From assembly GCF_017220215.1 (NCBI RefSeq), contig NZ_CP071130.1:744001-808000 (forward strand): a DNA stretch of 64,000 bases, written 5' to 3'. The stretch is from Caballeronia sp. M1242 (GTDB lineage Bacteria; Pseudomonadota; Gammaproteobacteria; Burkholderiales; Burkholderiaceae). The notes beneath the pieces are model-generated. The model saw only the letters and a program-made list of their open reading frames with translations, did no database searches and had not been told where the DNA came from. The position numbers and the translations under genes are program-made. Within the stretch, counting starts at the first letter, position 1, and every line of letters begins with the position of its first letter. Positions 1 through 8,924 of this stretch are shown one piece after another.

Positions 1-610
1 AATAAAGCGCTGCAAGCCGCGTCGGCATGCGGGCGAACTTGCGCGTGCGCAGGCGGCGGATGGCGCCGGGCGCGGACAGCACGACATAGCTGAACGGCTC
101 GCGGCTCGTCGCATCGACCGTGCAGGCGAAGCGAAACACGCCGCGGCCCGTGAGCGCGACGAGTTCCACCGTCTCTCCGCGCGTGAGTTCGAGCGGTGCG
201 ACGCCGGTCATCACCGGCTGCGTGACGAAGAGCGACCGCTCACCGTTGCGCCGCACAGCCGAGAAACCGATGACTCGGCTCGCGTACATCGAGGACGCAG
301 ACCACCCGCTGCCGCGCAGGCCGACACGCCCGCCGATCGCTAGGCCCATGTCGTCGAGTGTCAGCGGCGCTTCGCGGCTGGCATCCGTGGTCGATTCCGC
401 GGTCGCGGGCGCCCCCGCCGCGCGGTGCGGCTCGAAATGTCGAAACAGGAAATCGCGCGTGGTTTCGTCGGGGATGACGACGTCTGCTTCGAAAAGCAGC
501 GCGCCGTCGGGTCCGAGGAGCGGCGTTCCGAGGGGCGCGTTCAGCGGGATGTCGCTTGCGGCGAGGCGGACAAGAGTCGGAGAAACTTCGGAAGCGGATT
601 GTGCGGTCAT
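1..610 (-). CDS. YcgR/PilZ-like flagellar brake protein, C-terminus cut by window edge
   Basis: About 203 N-terminal residues are visible; the stop lies beyond base 1. The first part has the beta-rich character of the YcgR N-terminal domain, and the last visible residues contain a basic stretch (RTRKFARMPTR) that fits the RxxxR-type c-di-GMP-binding motif which opens a PilZ domain. YcgR-family proteins bind c-di-GMP and slow the flagellar motor. The ATG at 608-610 has no convincing Shine-Dalgarno; a perfect inverted repeat sits just upstream. flhDC elsewhere in the window fits a motility role. Family assignment rests on the domain start only, since the PilZ core is off the window. Confidence 0.62.
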   Translation of the reverse strand, partial: MTAQSASEVSPTLVRLAASDIPLNAPLGTPLLGPDGALLFEADVVIPDETTRDFLFRHFEPHRAAGAPATAESTTDASREAPLTLDDMGLAIGGRVGLRGSGWSASSMYASRVIGFSAVRRNGERSLFVTQPVMTGVAPLELTRGETVELVALTGRGVFRFACTVDATSREPFSYVVLSAPGAIRRLRTRKFARMPTRLAALY

Positions 611-616
611 TGGCCA

Positions 617-645
617 GACGATTCTTATTGATTTTAAGAATCGTC
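617..645. promoter_or_regulatory. perfect 11-bp inverted repeat beside the start of the YcgR-like gene
   Basis: Arms GACGATTCTTA (617-627) and TAAGAATCGTC (635-645) are perfectly complementary with a 7-nt loop. The repeat ends 6 nt before the ATG of the YcgR-like gene, exactly where its ribosome-binding site should be. It could be an operator dyad or an RNA hairpin masking the start. Confidence 0.5.
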
Positions 646-1456
646 GCCGTTGATTAAATTGGCGTCAAGCGGATTTCGGAATAAGTTACGCAATCCCGGC
701 GCAATGACCCAGCCGACCGGTCACTTATTCGCCCAGATGTTATGCGCATAAATTTTTAGAGGTTTGCGCCGCTGCCCACGCTGAGCCGCCAGGCGTCCAA
801 TGGAGATGCCACTGATACATCGGACGCTTTCTCCCCACAACGGCTGCAAGAGAAGGCTGACGCTGACGCAGAGTGCAGTCGCGAGCGGTCCGGTTGCACC
901 TACCCTCGCATTAGCGCGCGAAAGTCTGACCTTTCATCCCTACGACGAGAATCTACGATTAGGACAGCCTACTAACCGGGAACGTGTCTAGCTCGCTCCA
1001 TGTCCCTCCGCTTCCTCATGCTGAGCATCGGTGCCGCTGCGATCGCTTTAGCGGTAAGCCATAGCCATGAACCCGCTCTTTCTCGTCAGTACCTGGAGCA
1101 ACTGCGCTATACCGAAGCAGGCGCCGATGAATTCGCGCCACGATTACTCGAGATCGGTCGACGGCTGAACATCGACAGAACGGACATCGCCGGTTCTTTC
1201 ATTCACAGGCTGCTTGCGTCTTTCGCTATCGTCATGGCGCGTAGAGGCAGTGCGTTCCTGCCTTTATTCCGCCGTTGTCGGCGGTAACGTAACGCAACAA
1301 CTTACGCGTTACAGCGGTTCGCCACCGTTTCGCGCAGGTGTTCGCAAATTCCCATCCGACGAGGGGAACACCGGACTGACGGCGAAGTCGGCGCGTACCT
1401 GTAGCTCTAGCGTGCGATGAATGAACATAGCGATCCCGCACGCATACTTACCGTTG
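646..1456. other. 811-bp region without a convincing gene
   Basis: Base composition is more AT-rich than the neighbours in 650-760. A 95-codon plus-strand reading frame (1000-1287) begins with a hydrophobic, signal-like stretch but has no Shine-Dalgarno and ends in an arginine-rich tail unlike a real protein end. It may be a decayed exported-protein gene. I see no tRNA, terminator or repeat here. Confidence 0.4.
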
Positions 1457-1774
1457 CTACAAAGCCCGGCACGCCTCCGCGCACTTCCGGCACGCGTCAC
1501 TGCACGCCTGACAATGGCTCGCAGTATGCCGGCTGCACTCGTCCGCGCATGCATCGCAGATCCGCGCGCACAGGTCGAGGAAATCGCGCATGAACTGCGT
1601 GTCCCGCGCCAGCGATTCCGACGTGAAGCGGCACAGCGCCGCGCAGTCGAGGTCCAGACGAATGCACTTCTCCATGTCCGGCAGATGGCCTTCCGCAATG
1701 CAGGCCGAAGCGCAGTTGTCGCAAGCGGCGGCGCATCGGTCGAGCGCGGCAATGCAGTCGATATAGTCGCTCAT
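1457..1774 (-). CDS. four-helix-bundle copper-binding protein (Csp3-like, DUF326)
   Basis: 105 residues with 17 cysteines (positions 7, 14, 18, 21, 25, 37, 44, 48, 69, 73, 76, 80, 88, 91, 95, 98, 102), spaced mainly by 3, 4 or 7 so that they line one face of each helix. This is the pattern of the Csp copper-storage proteins, which hold many Cu(I) ions inside a four-helix bundle. There is no signal peptide, so it should be the cytosolic Csp3 type rather than exported Csp1. It is followed by nothing obviously copper related; the MFS gene nearby is of the drug-efflux type. Confidence 0.85.
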   Translation of the reverse strand: MSDYIDCIAALDRCAAACDNCASACIAEGHLPDMEKCIRLDLDCAALCRFTSESLARDTQFMRDFLDLCARICDACADECSRHTASHCQACSDACRKCAEACRAL

Positions 1775-1801
1775 TCGGCAAATCCTCGTTAGATTGGTGG
1801 A

Positions 1802-2002
1802 CTAGTCGCGCGTCGATTGCGGCGGCACGGGGTTGTTGTCTTGCGCGGTCGGCAGCGCGTTCTCGCTCGCGGGATGGTGCTGCTTTTCGCGCTCATCCAG
1901 CTTCTCTTGCCGCGTATCGCCAGTGGCGGGGGCGCCCACCGGTTCGTCCATGTCGTCGGCCGTTGTGCGCGAGCCGTCGTTATCGCCTGAGACCTGGGTC
2001 AT
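1802..2002 (-). CDS. small hydrophilic hypothetical protein
   Basis: 66 residues starting at the ATG at 2000-2002, preceded by a strong Shine-Dalgarno (AAAGGAGGG, about 4 nt from the start). This favours it over the longer frame starting at 2047. The protein is rich in D, E, P, Q and T, has no hydrophobic segment and is probably disordered. Similar short acidic/proline-rich proteins are common in Burkholderiaceae and are often stress induced, but I do not recognise a domain and assign no function. Confidence 0.6.
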   Translation of the reverse strand: MTQVSGDNDGSRTTADDMDEPVGAPATGDTRQEKLDEREKQHHPASENALPTAQDNNPVPPQSTRD

Positions 2003-2073
2003 GCTGCCCTCCTTTGACGGGGTCATCGTTCGAGGACGATGCAGCAAACCTCGGTCCCGTCGTGCGCCAGGGG

Positions 2074-3420
2074 CTACACCTCGATCGACTCGTATCCGCC
2101 TTTCGGAACCTTATCCATCGACATAAACAACATCCGCAGTTCCGTACTCAAGCCGTGAAAATGGCACATGAACGTATCCGGCTTCGCGTAGTACCACGGC
2201 GTGTTGAGTTCGTTGAAGCTCACGAGGTCCGCAGAGTCCGGCTCGGGGCACAGGCCGTGCGAAATCATCTGCTCCATGAAATAAAACTGGTCGCCCTGGC
2301 TCGAAAACGTGTACTTGATGTCCTCGGTTTCCAGCACGCGCGCAAGGACGCCTTGCAGCACGTTCGCGTTCGCCTCCGTGTTGCGAAAGCCCATCACGCC
2401 CGAATTGAAGCGCCAGCCGCATATATCGGCGGTCAGCACGCGGTCGCGGCCCTCGGTGAATCGTTCGAGCTTCACGAAAGGATTCATGACGAGAATATCG
2501 GCATCGATCCAGAAGACCCATTCGTGATGCGGCAGATACTTGGCGAGCAGAAACGGCTTCGACCAGTTGCCGCATGCTTCACGCTGAAAGTCGGCTGGCA
2601 CCGCGCGATGTTGATACAGCGTGTAGCCGTGACGCTCGCAGAACGCGCGCAGGCTCGCTTCGCCGAACCGCGCATAGCCCGCGATGTTCGGCGTGTACAA
2701 CATGACGACCGCGATTGCCCTGCCCGGCTGATAGACGGTCAACGGCTCGTCGGTATCGCATCGAGGCGGCGGCAAGGCGTCGAAGAACGCGCTATGTCCG
2801 GCCGCATGGCACGCGTTCAGATGACGCGCGAACACGGCTCGCCAGCGCGGACCATACTTGCTATAGAGACGCGGCGTGAACACGAGCGACACCGCCACCA
2901 CCGGCGCGCCGCGCAAGTCCGGGTGCTGCCCCGACCACATGGATGCAATCGGTATCACGCCGTTCAACAAGTCCCAGTCGGCAACAGCCGGAAACGCCTC
3001 CAGCAATTCTTCTTCCGTGACGAACTTGCCGTATTCGTAAAAGGCCCGGCATCGCGCAGCCATGCCACGCGCGATGCGGCGGTTCGCTTCCTTATTTCGG
3101 ATGACGAACATTTCCGTATTGATGCCGAAGAAGCCTTTGGTCACGAGGCTGTCTCGTCCTTCCATGATCCGCCCGAAATCTTCGAAGCGAATGAAAAGCG
3201 CATTCTCCGTCGCGAAGATGACGACCTCGCCTTCGGCCGCGCGCGCGAGCCGGTCGCTGATCATCTGGTATTTGAAGAGGACACCGAGTTCGAGCGAATC
3301 GACGCTGCTCGACATCGACTCGTCGTAATGCGCCGCTTGCGTTCGGCGACAGAACTCGGCGTGGTTGTCGCGCGAGGATGTCGCGCGGCGGTCGGAGAAG
3401 CAGCTAACCAGTGTGACCAT
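2074..3420 (-). CDS. GT34-like (galactosyltransferase GMA12/MNN10-type) glycosyltransferase
   Basis: 448 residues from the ATG at 3418-3420. That start gives an N-terminus (MVTLVSCFSDRRA, then SRDNHAEFC) shaped like a GT-A beta strand. The catalytic part carries WVFWIDADILVMNP, a classic DxD nucleotide-sugar motif, followed by a GWRFNSGVMGFRN acceptor-loop element and SSQGDQFYF. These elements match the galactosyl/mannosyltransferase family with a DxD metal site. The N-terminal third also resembles a second nucleotide-binding half. Donor and acceptor cannot be told. It stands alone and is not in an obvious operon with the glycan locus 4 kb away. Confidence 0.7.
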   Translation of the reverse strand: MVTLVSCFSDRRATSSRDNHAEFCRRTQAAHYDESMSSSVDSLELGVLFKYQMISDRLARAAEGEVVIFATENALFIRFEDFGRIMEGRDSLVTKGFFGINTEMFVIRNKEANRRIARGMAARCRAFYEYGKFVTEEELLEAFPAVADWDLLNGVIPIASMWSGQHPDLRGAPVVAVSLVFTPRLYSKYGPRWRAVFARHLNACHAAGHSAFFDALPPPRCDTDEPLTVYQPGRAIAVVMLYTPNIAGYARFGEASLRAFCERHGYTLYQHRAVPADFQREACGNWSKPFLLAKYLPHHEWVFWIDADILVMNPFVKLERFTEGRDRVLTADICGWRFNSGVMGFRNTEANANVLQGVLARVLETEDIKYTFSSQGDQFYFMEQMISHGLCPEPDSADLVSFNELNTPWYYAKPDTFMCHFHGLSTELRMLFMSMDKVPKGGYESIEV

Positions 3421-3603
3421 GTTGTACCGGCAAGTGAATAGCGTGGACGCACGAAGCGCGGCGCAAGAGGCCGCGCGCAAGGGGCCAAGCATATCCGTTG
3501 CGGTCAACGAACTTGCAAATTATTGCGTCAACCGAAGTATCGCTGCGCGCGGCGAAGAGCGACCCGCGCTCAATTGTAGGACGCGCGAAGAAGCATGAAA
3601 GCA

Positions 3604-4998
3604 CTAACGACCGGCGGCGCGCTCGCCTGTTCGAATCACGCGCACGATGCCCACCGCGACGCCGATCGCGGCCGCTGCCGCCGCGCCGACGAGCGACACC
3701 TGCGCGCCGTGTTGTCCATACATGCCGAACGCAACGGCGGCGAGCGCCGCGCCCAGCGAAAGGCCGATCATGCGCGCCATCGTCATGAGGCCGCCCGCCG
3801 CGCCGCTGCGTTCATGCGGCGCGGACGTCAGCATGATGCGATTGTTCGGCGTCTGAAAGAAGCCGAATCCGATGCCGCACACCGCGACACGCCACGCGAT
3901 GTCCACGTTCGAAGGCGATGCCGGCAGCCCGATCAAAAGACATAGCCCGATTGCCATGATGCCGAGTCCCATGCCGCCGATCAGCCCCGGCGCGTGCCGG
4001 TCCGACAGGCGACCGGCGAGCGGCGCGACGAACACAATCACGAGCGGCCACGGCGTGACGAGCAGTCCGGTCGTCGTCGCGCTGCGGGCGAACTGGTGCT
4101 GGAGCATGAACGGCAGCGCGAGATAGGCGAGCGTCTGCGCCACGTACGAGCAGATGGACGTCAGCGAGGACAGCGAGAGGATCGGAATGCGCAGCAGATC
4201 CAGCGGCACGAGCGGCGCGGACCGTCCGCGTTGATGGCGGATGAGCGCGAAACCGGCGACGCACGCACACGCGATCTCGACGAGAGGCAGCGCCCGCAGT
4301 TGCACATGGCCCTCGCCCGCGCCCTCGCCTGCACCGAGCCCGCCCACGCCCAGAATGAAGAGCCCGATGGCGAGCGCGCTGAGCGTCGCGCCCGCGAAGT
4401 CGAAGCGGCGCGCGGCGTTCGGCGTGCCGGGCGGCAGCATCGTGCTGGCGAGACCGAGGCCGATGATGCCGAGCGGCACGTTCACCGCGAAGAGCCAGCG
4501 CCATCCGGCGACCGAGAGAATCCCCGCCGCGACTGTCGGCCCGAGCGCCGCCGAAAGCGCCACGGTCAAGCCGAGCAGCGCGACGCCGCGCCCGACGAGC
4601 TTCGGCGGATAAACCTGCCGCAGCAGCGCGGGCACGATGGTCGACATGCATGCGCCGCCCACGCCCTGAATCGCGCGAGCAGCGACCAAGAGCGGCAGCG
4701 TCGGCGCGAGCGCGCAGCCTATCGACGCCAGCGTGAAGACCACGAAGCCCCAGAGAAACACGCGCCGGAAGCCGAGCTTTTCGCCGAGCGCGGCGAGCGG
4801 CAGCACCGAGACGGCGACCGCGAGCTGATACGCGGTGACGACCCAGACCGTATCGGCTGCGCTGCGCGAAAGGTTGTGCGCGATGGTCGGCAAGGCGACA
4901 TTCGCAATGGACGAATCGAGGTTGCCGAGAAACGTGCCGAGCAGCACGGAGACGACTGCCCAGTAATTGACGCGGGTGGCGGGTATGGCGCTGTTCAT
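3604..4998 (-). CDS. MFS transporter, DHA2 (EmrB/QacA) drug-efflux type
   Basis: 464 residues with many hydrophobic segments. N-terminal GNLDSSIANVALPTI is the motif D1-like signature of drug:H+ antiporters; LGEKLGFRRVF is the loop 2-3 motif A; ARAIQGVGGA is motif B; GPTVAAGI is a motif C-like antiporter element. These place it in the inner membrane as a proton-driven multidrug exporter. Length is close to the 14-helix DHA2 norm. No membrane-fusion or outer-membrane partner is adjacent. Substrate unknown. Confidence 0.88.
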   Translation of the reverse strand: MNSAIPATRVNYWAVVSVLLGTFLGNLDSSIANVALPTIAHNLSRSAADTVWVVTAYQLAVAVSVLPLAALGEKLGFRRVFLWGFVVFTLASIGCALAPTLPLLVAARAIQGVGGACMSTIVPALLRQVYPPKLVGRGVALLGLTVALSAALGPTVAAGILSVAGWRWLFAVNVPLGIIGLGLASTMLPPGTPNAARRFDFAGATLSALAIGLFILGVGGLGAGEGAGEGHVQLRALPLVEIACACVAGFALIRHQRGRSAPLVPLDLLRIPILSLSSLTSICSYVAQTLAYLALPFMLQHQFARSATTTGLLVTPWPLVIVFVAPLAGRLSDRHAPGLIGGMGLGIMAIGLCLLIGLPASPSNVDIAWRVAVCGIGFGFFQTPNNRIMLTSAPHERSGAAGGLMTMARMIGLSLGAALAAVAFGMYGQHGAQVSLVGAAAAAAIGVAVGIVRVIRTGERAAGR

Positions 4999-5447
4999 GT
5001 CTGCTTTTGAAATGCCCGCGGGAGGCGGACCCGCGCGGCGCCCGCATGGTAACGGACACTGCCGTGCGTGTGCAAAAGCGTGCTGTCGGCCAATGTGCCG
5101 ACTGCTCCCTGACGCTTCGCGCGAGCGCGTCGGCGATCACATCACCGACATGTCGTCTGAACGACCGTTCGTTCGCGGCGCAACGCTGACAGCGCTCACA
5201 CCGTGACTCTTCGGCAATCCGCGGTGCGCCAACGCGACGACGCGGGCGTTTGCAATTTGGGTTCGGATGCCTGCCGGGCGGTGCGTTCGGACTGGCGCGG
5301 CCTCAATGCACATGGCGCGTCGCTTTGCCGACTCGACGAAGAATTCAGCAGACCTGCCCCGCCGCGCCGGGCCAGAGACCCGGGCATTTCCGTCGTGCGT
5401 TATCGAATGTGGAAGCGGCGCGAGCCGCCGGGCCGTTCATCGCGTGG
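4999..5447. other. 449-bp gap, nothing recognised
   Basis: Holds the upstream region of the MFS gene and the downstream region of the small gene at 5448. Reading frames here are short, overlap on several frames and lack ribosome-binding sites. No terminator or repeat stands out. Confidence 0.4.
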
Positions 5448-5735
5448 CTATAAGCGCCGCTCCGGCGCAACGGCGGTCGAGCGTCCCGTAGCCGCATCAT
5501 CGCAAGTCGTCATGTGAACGCCGCGCGGCACGTGGCGTCCATCCAGCTCGTCCCTGCCATATTGGATGGCGAACTGCTCGGCTGCCCGGGCCGTGGCGAA
5601 CGGTCGAAACGGGCCGATCGCGCGCCGCACGCCGTCGGGCCGCTCGATCAGGACCGTCGCGATGAACTCGCCGGCCGCCCGCGCGACAATCGCCGACAAC
5701 TCACACCCGCGGTACTCCACTGGAATGGCGTCCAT
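5448..5735 (-). CDS. small conserved-looking hypothetical protein
   Basis: 95 residues. The ATG at 5733-5735 is preceded by GAGGA at about 5-nt spacing, a good ribosome-binding site. The body (EYRGCELSAIVARAAGEF, then ATARAAEQFAIQYGRDELD) looks like a compact alpha/beta fold beginning with a strand and ending with a helix; the last 20 residues are arginine/alanine rich. I do not recognise the family with confidence. Confidence 0.55.
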   Translation of the reverse strand: MDAIPVEYRGCELSAIVARAAGEFIATVLIERPDGVRRAIGPFRPFATARAAEQFAIQYGRDELDGRHVPRGVHMTTCDDAATGRSTAVAPERRL

Positions 5736-5953
5736 CTGATCCTCGCTTCGAAATGGCTGGAGTGCGAAGGCGTCCCGCGCATGCCGACGCGCGCGGCACG
5801 GACGCCTTATTTGTAGCGCCGAATCGAAAGTCAGGACGTGCGTCGACGAACATTCCCTTTCTGCAATATCGGCATGATTCTCGTTTAGCCGCTATGCTTG
5901 GACGACGCTTTCACTTCGAAGGCATCTGCATTCCCGGTTCCGACTTTATTTCG

Positions 5954-6958
5954 ATGCCATCTCTCGCTCAAAGACGCCCGTACAGACACGCCGCCTTCAC
6001 AATGGCCGCCCTCGCGCTCAGCGCCACGGCTCACGTGGTCCAAGCGCAAGAATTCTCGATTCTCGCCGGCCCGCTCCAGAGCGGCAGCCAGAACACGTAT
6101 TCGTGGGAAGCAAGCTATCGCGAGGGCCTCGGCCCGTACGCGGCATGGAGCTTCTCGTGGATCAACGAAGGTCATATTCCGAACCATCACCGCGACGGTC
6201 AGGCGGCGCAGTTGTGGGCGCGGATGCCGCTCTGGAACAACCGCCTCGAATTGTCGGCGGGCGCCGGCCCGTACCGTTACTTCGACACCAGCGAGGCGGA
6301 AGCTGGCGGCGACTATTCCAACACGCACGGCTGGGGTGGCATATTCACGCTGCGCGCCGCGTATTACTTCGATAACCGCTGGATCGCGGAGATGAAGCTC
6401 AATCGCGTGCAGGCGTTCGGCGGCCCGGACACGACCGCCCTGCTCTTCGGCATCGGTTATCAGCTCGACGCCCCGAACGGCCACGGTCCGCGCGACTCCG
6501 CGCCGTCGCGCACGACGAACGTCACCGGCAACGAGGTCACGGTGCTGGTCGGCACGACCATCCTCAACAGCTTAGATTCCGAATCGAACGTAGCGGAAAG
6601 CATCGAATATCGGCGCGGGCTGTGGAAGTACGTCGATTTCACCGCGTCGTATCTGCACGAAGGCGGCCACGTGCAATCCCGGCGCGACGGCGTCGCCGCT
6701 CAATTGTGGGCGACGCGCGCGTTCTTCGACGACCGGCTGACGCTCGGCGTCGGCGCGGGACCGTATCTGTCGATCACGCAGAACGACGATCTGCCGCAAA
6801 ACCGCACCGGCGATGGCCGTTTCGCCGGCCTCGTCTCGGTGTCGGCGAGCTACCGCTTTACGAATCGCTGGCTCGTGCGCGCAACGTGGAACCGCATGGT
6901 GACGCGCTACGACCGTGATGCAGACATCATCGAAGCGGGCGTCGGCGTGCGTTTCTGA
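5954..6958 (+). CDS. outer-membrane beta-barrel protein with two tandem homologous halves
   Basis: 334 residues from the ATG at 5954; residues 12-32 form a signal peptide ending AHVVQAQ. Two repeats follow, about residues 33-171 and 194-334. Corresponding motifs are EFSILAG / EVTVLVG, YREGLGPYAAWSFSW / YRRGLWKYVDFTASY, HRDGQAAQLWAR / RRDGVAAQLWAT, AGAGPY / VGAGPY and FDNRWIAEMKLNR / FTNRWLVRATWNR. The alternating aromatic/hydrophobic pattern and final GVGVRF fit amphipathic strands and the C-terminal Phe of an outer-membrane barrel. Each half resembles a small PagL/acyloxyacyl-hydrolase-like barrel, but I see no clear catalytic triad. An in-frame ATG at 5894 is possible but would move the signal peptide inward. 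Confidence 0.72.
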   Translation: MPSLAQRRPYRHAAFTMAALALSATAHVVQAQEFSILAGPLQSGSQNTYSWEASYREGLGPYAAWSFSWINEGHIPNHHRDGQAAQLWARMPLWNNRLELSAGAGPYRYFDTSEAEAGGDYSNTHGWGGIFTLRAAYYFDNRWIAEMKLNRVQAFGGPDTTALLFGIGYQLDAPNGHGPRDSAPSRTTNVTGNEVTVLVGTTILNSLDSESNVAESIEYRRGLWKYVDFTASYLHEGGHVQSRRDGVAAQLWATRAFFDDRLTLGVGAGPYLSITQNDDLPQNRTGDGRFAGLVSVSASYRFTNRWLVRATWNRMVTRYDRDADIIEAGVGVRF

Positions 6959-7042
6959 CCGCGCCGTTACGTCCGTCGAGTTTCACCGCTGGCGCGGTAC
7001 TTGCGTTTGGACGAGCCGTCATTCGCTCTCAACGGCTCCTTT

Positions 7043-7762
7043 ATGATCGAAGTCCCGCGCAAAACGCTGCTCATCTCTCCCCATCTCGACGACGCCGTGT
7101 TCGGTTGCGGCGCGTCGCTCGCCGGCGCGGCCGACGTGCTGGTCTGCACGGTCTTCACGGGCTGCCCCGCCGCCGATGCCAGCACGGACTGGGACGCCCA
7201 GTGCGGCTTCGTGGACGCGAAGCAGGCGATGGCCGCGCGCATCGAAGAAGACAACCGCGCGCTCGGGCTGCTCGGCGCGACGCCGCTGCATCTCGGCTTC
7301 CTCGACTCGCAATACGTACCTTTCGCGCCCGACGCCGACAAGCCCACGCGCGCGGCGATGACGCAGGCGTTTCTCGACGCGATAGACGAGCATCGCCCCG
7401 AAACGCTGCTGATCCCGCTCGGCCTGTTTCATTCGGACCACGCGCTCGTGCATGAGGCCGCGTGCGATGCATGGTTGCGCCATCCCGAGCTGCCGTGCAT
7501 CGCCTATGAAGAGGCGCTCTATCGATGCCACCGCGCGCTCTTACAGCAGCGGCTCGCGGACTTGATGGAACGCGGCATCGACGCTACGCCGCTCAATGCG
7601 CGCCTTCCCGAGCATGGGCAAGCCACGCGCCGCGAAGCGTTGAAGCGCGAAGCCGTGGCCGCGTACGCGAGCCAATTGAAGGCATTCGGCCCGAACGGAT
7701 ACGACGACGTGTTCCGGCCCGAGCGCTTCTGGACACTCGAAGTTGCGGAGGAACGCGCATGA
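7043..7762 (+). CDS. PIG-L/LmbE-family deacetylase
   Basis: 239 residues. ISPHLDDAVFGCG at residues 11-23 is the metal-binding PHxDD motif of the PIG-L (LmbE) family, and GLFHSDHALVHEA supplies the downstream His. These zinc enzymes remove N-acetyl groups from GlcNAc-containing glycans or lipids. The ATG at 7043 is chosen over an upstream TTG at 7001 because it starts directly before the first strand. Its stop overlaps the next ATG by 4 bp, so it is the first gene of the carbohydrate locus and probably acts on the sugar chain made there. Confidence 0.85.
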   Translation: MIEVPRKTLLISPHLDDAVFGCGASLAGAADVLVCTVFTGCPAADASTDWDAQCGFVDAKQAMAARIEEDNRALGLLGATPLHLGFLDSQYVPFAPDADKPTRAAMTQAFLDAIDEHRPETLLIPLGLFHSDHALVHEAACDAWLRHPELPCIAYEEALYRCHRALLQQRLADLMERGIDATPLNARLPEHGQATRREALKREAVAAYASQLKAFGPNGYDDVFRPERFWTLEVAEERA

Positions 7763-8727
7763 GCTCGCTGCCGGAACGCATTGCACGCGCTGCTCACGAC
7801 GCCGCCGCGCGCCTCACCGTTGTCGTGCTGACCTACAACCGCGCTGATCAGGTACTCGACACGCTGGAACGACTCGCGGCGCTGCCGGATCGCATCGACA
7901 TTGTGGTGGTCGATAACGCCTCGTCCGACGATACCGCGGCACGCATCGCGCAAGCCTTCCCGTTCGTCGAACTCGTCGTCGCGCCGTCGAACATGGGCGC
8001 GGCGGGGCGCAATCTCGGCGTGGCGAAGGTCCGCACCGAGTACGTCGCCTTCTGCGACGACGACACGTGGTGGAGCCCCGGCTCGCTCACGCGCGCAGTC
8101 GAGATCCTCGATGCCGCGCCGCGCGTCGCGGTGCTGAGCGCGCGGGTGGTCGTCGGCGAAAACGGCGATGCCGACGAAACCTGCGAGCGCATGCGCGTGA
8201 GTCCGCTCGGCGCGAACGGTTTGCCGGGGCCGGCGCTCATCGGCTACATGGCCGGCGCGAGCGTGTTTCGCACGAGCGTTTATCGGGAGATGGGCGGCTA
8301 TGAGCCGCGGCTTTTCATAGGCGGCGAGGAATCGCTGCTTGCGCTCGACATGCTCGATCACGGCCACGCACTCGTCTATGCAGACGAACTCGTCCTGCAT
8401 CATCACCCTTCTCCGATCCGCGACAGCGCCTTGCGCAGACGCCTGCTCGCGCGTAACGCAGCGTGGGTCGCGTGGCTTCGCTTGCCGTTGCGCGAAGCCT
8501 TGCACGCGAGCATGCAGGCGCTCGCCGTCATGTGGCGCGAAGGCGCGTTCTGGCGAGATGCGATTCAGATGTTGCGTGGATTGCCCTGGGCGCTCGCACA
8601 TCGGCGCGTGGTGGGCGCTCACGTGCGGATCATGCGATCGATCGTGCGCGAAGACGATCGCCGCCATGCCCGGGCAGAAGCAAGCAAACACGCCACGATA
8701 CCGGCAGACGCTACACACACCGTGTAA
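7759..8727 (+). CDS. family 2 glycosyltransferase
   Basis: 322 residues. LTVVVLTYNRADQVLDTLE is the GT2 N-terminal strand and helix, VDNASSDDTA the nucleotide-binding loop, and YVAFCDDDTWW the DxD metal site; GGEESLLALDML supplies the catalytic ED-like motif. It is a cytoplasmic GT-A enzyme transferring a sugar from a nucleotide donor. It overlaps the deacetylase by ATGA, so the two are translationally coupled. The C-terminal 100 residues are amphipathic and may bind membrane. Sugar specificity is unknown. Confidence 0.87.
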   Translation: MSSLPERIARAAHDAAARLTVVVLTYNRADQVLDTLERLAALPDRIDIVVVDNASSDDTAARIAQAFPFVELVVAPSNMGAAGRNLGVAKVRTEYVAFCDDDTWWSPGSLTRAVEILDAAPRVAVLSARVVVGENGDADETCERMRVSPLGANGLPGPALIGYMAGASVFRTSVYREMGGYEPRLFIGGEESLLALDMLDHGHALVYADELVLHHHPSPIRDSALRRRLLARNAAWVAWLRLPLREALHASMQALAVMWREGAFWRDAIQMLRGLPWALAHRRVVGAHVRIMRSIVREDDRRHARAEASKHATIPADATHTV

Positions 8728-8924
8728 AACCGCGCCGCTGCTGACGAAGGTACGTCTAACGAAATTTTGTTCGTCCCGCAACGAACCAACGATTCTGCGC
8801 AATTTTGCGCTGGTGGCACAACGAATGCTCACAGGCCATCAAGCTTCGAAAGACGCGGCAATCCCTGTGCGCGCTCAACGGCTCGAAGCCCATTTCGAAC
8901 AACGCGAATCGAGGGGGCCTACAC

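Noticed and set aside
120-653. 177-codon plus-strand frame opposite the YcgR-like gene
   Set aside because: Arginine/serine-rich antisense shadow; the minus strand reads as a recognisable protein.
1000-1287. 95-codon frame with signal-like start
   Set aside because: No ribosome-binding site, arginine-rich end, no recognisable domain; noted only inside the intergenic entry.
1963-3441. 492-codon plus-strand frame
   Set aside because: Antisense of the GT34-like gene; Arg/His/Ala-rich composition typical of a high-GC shadow.
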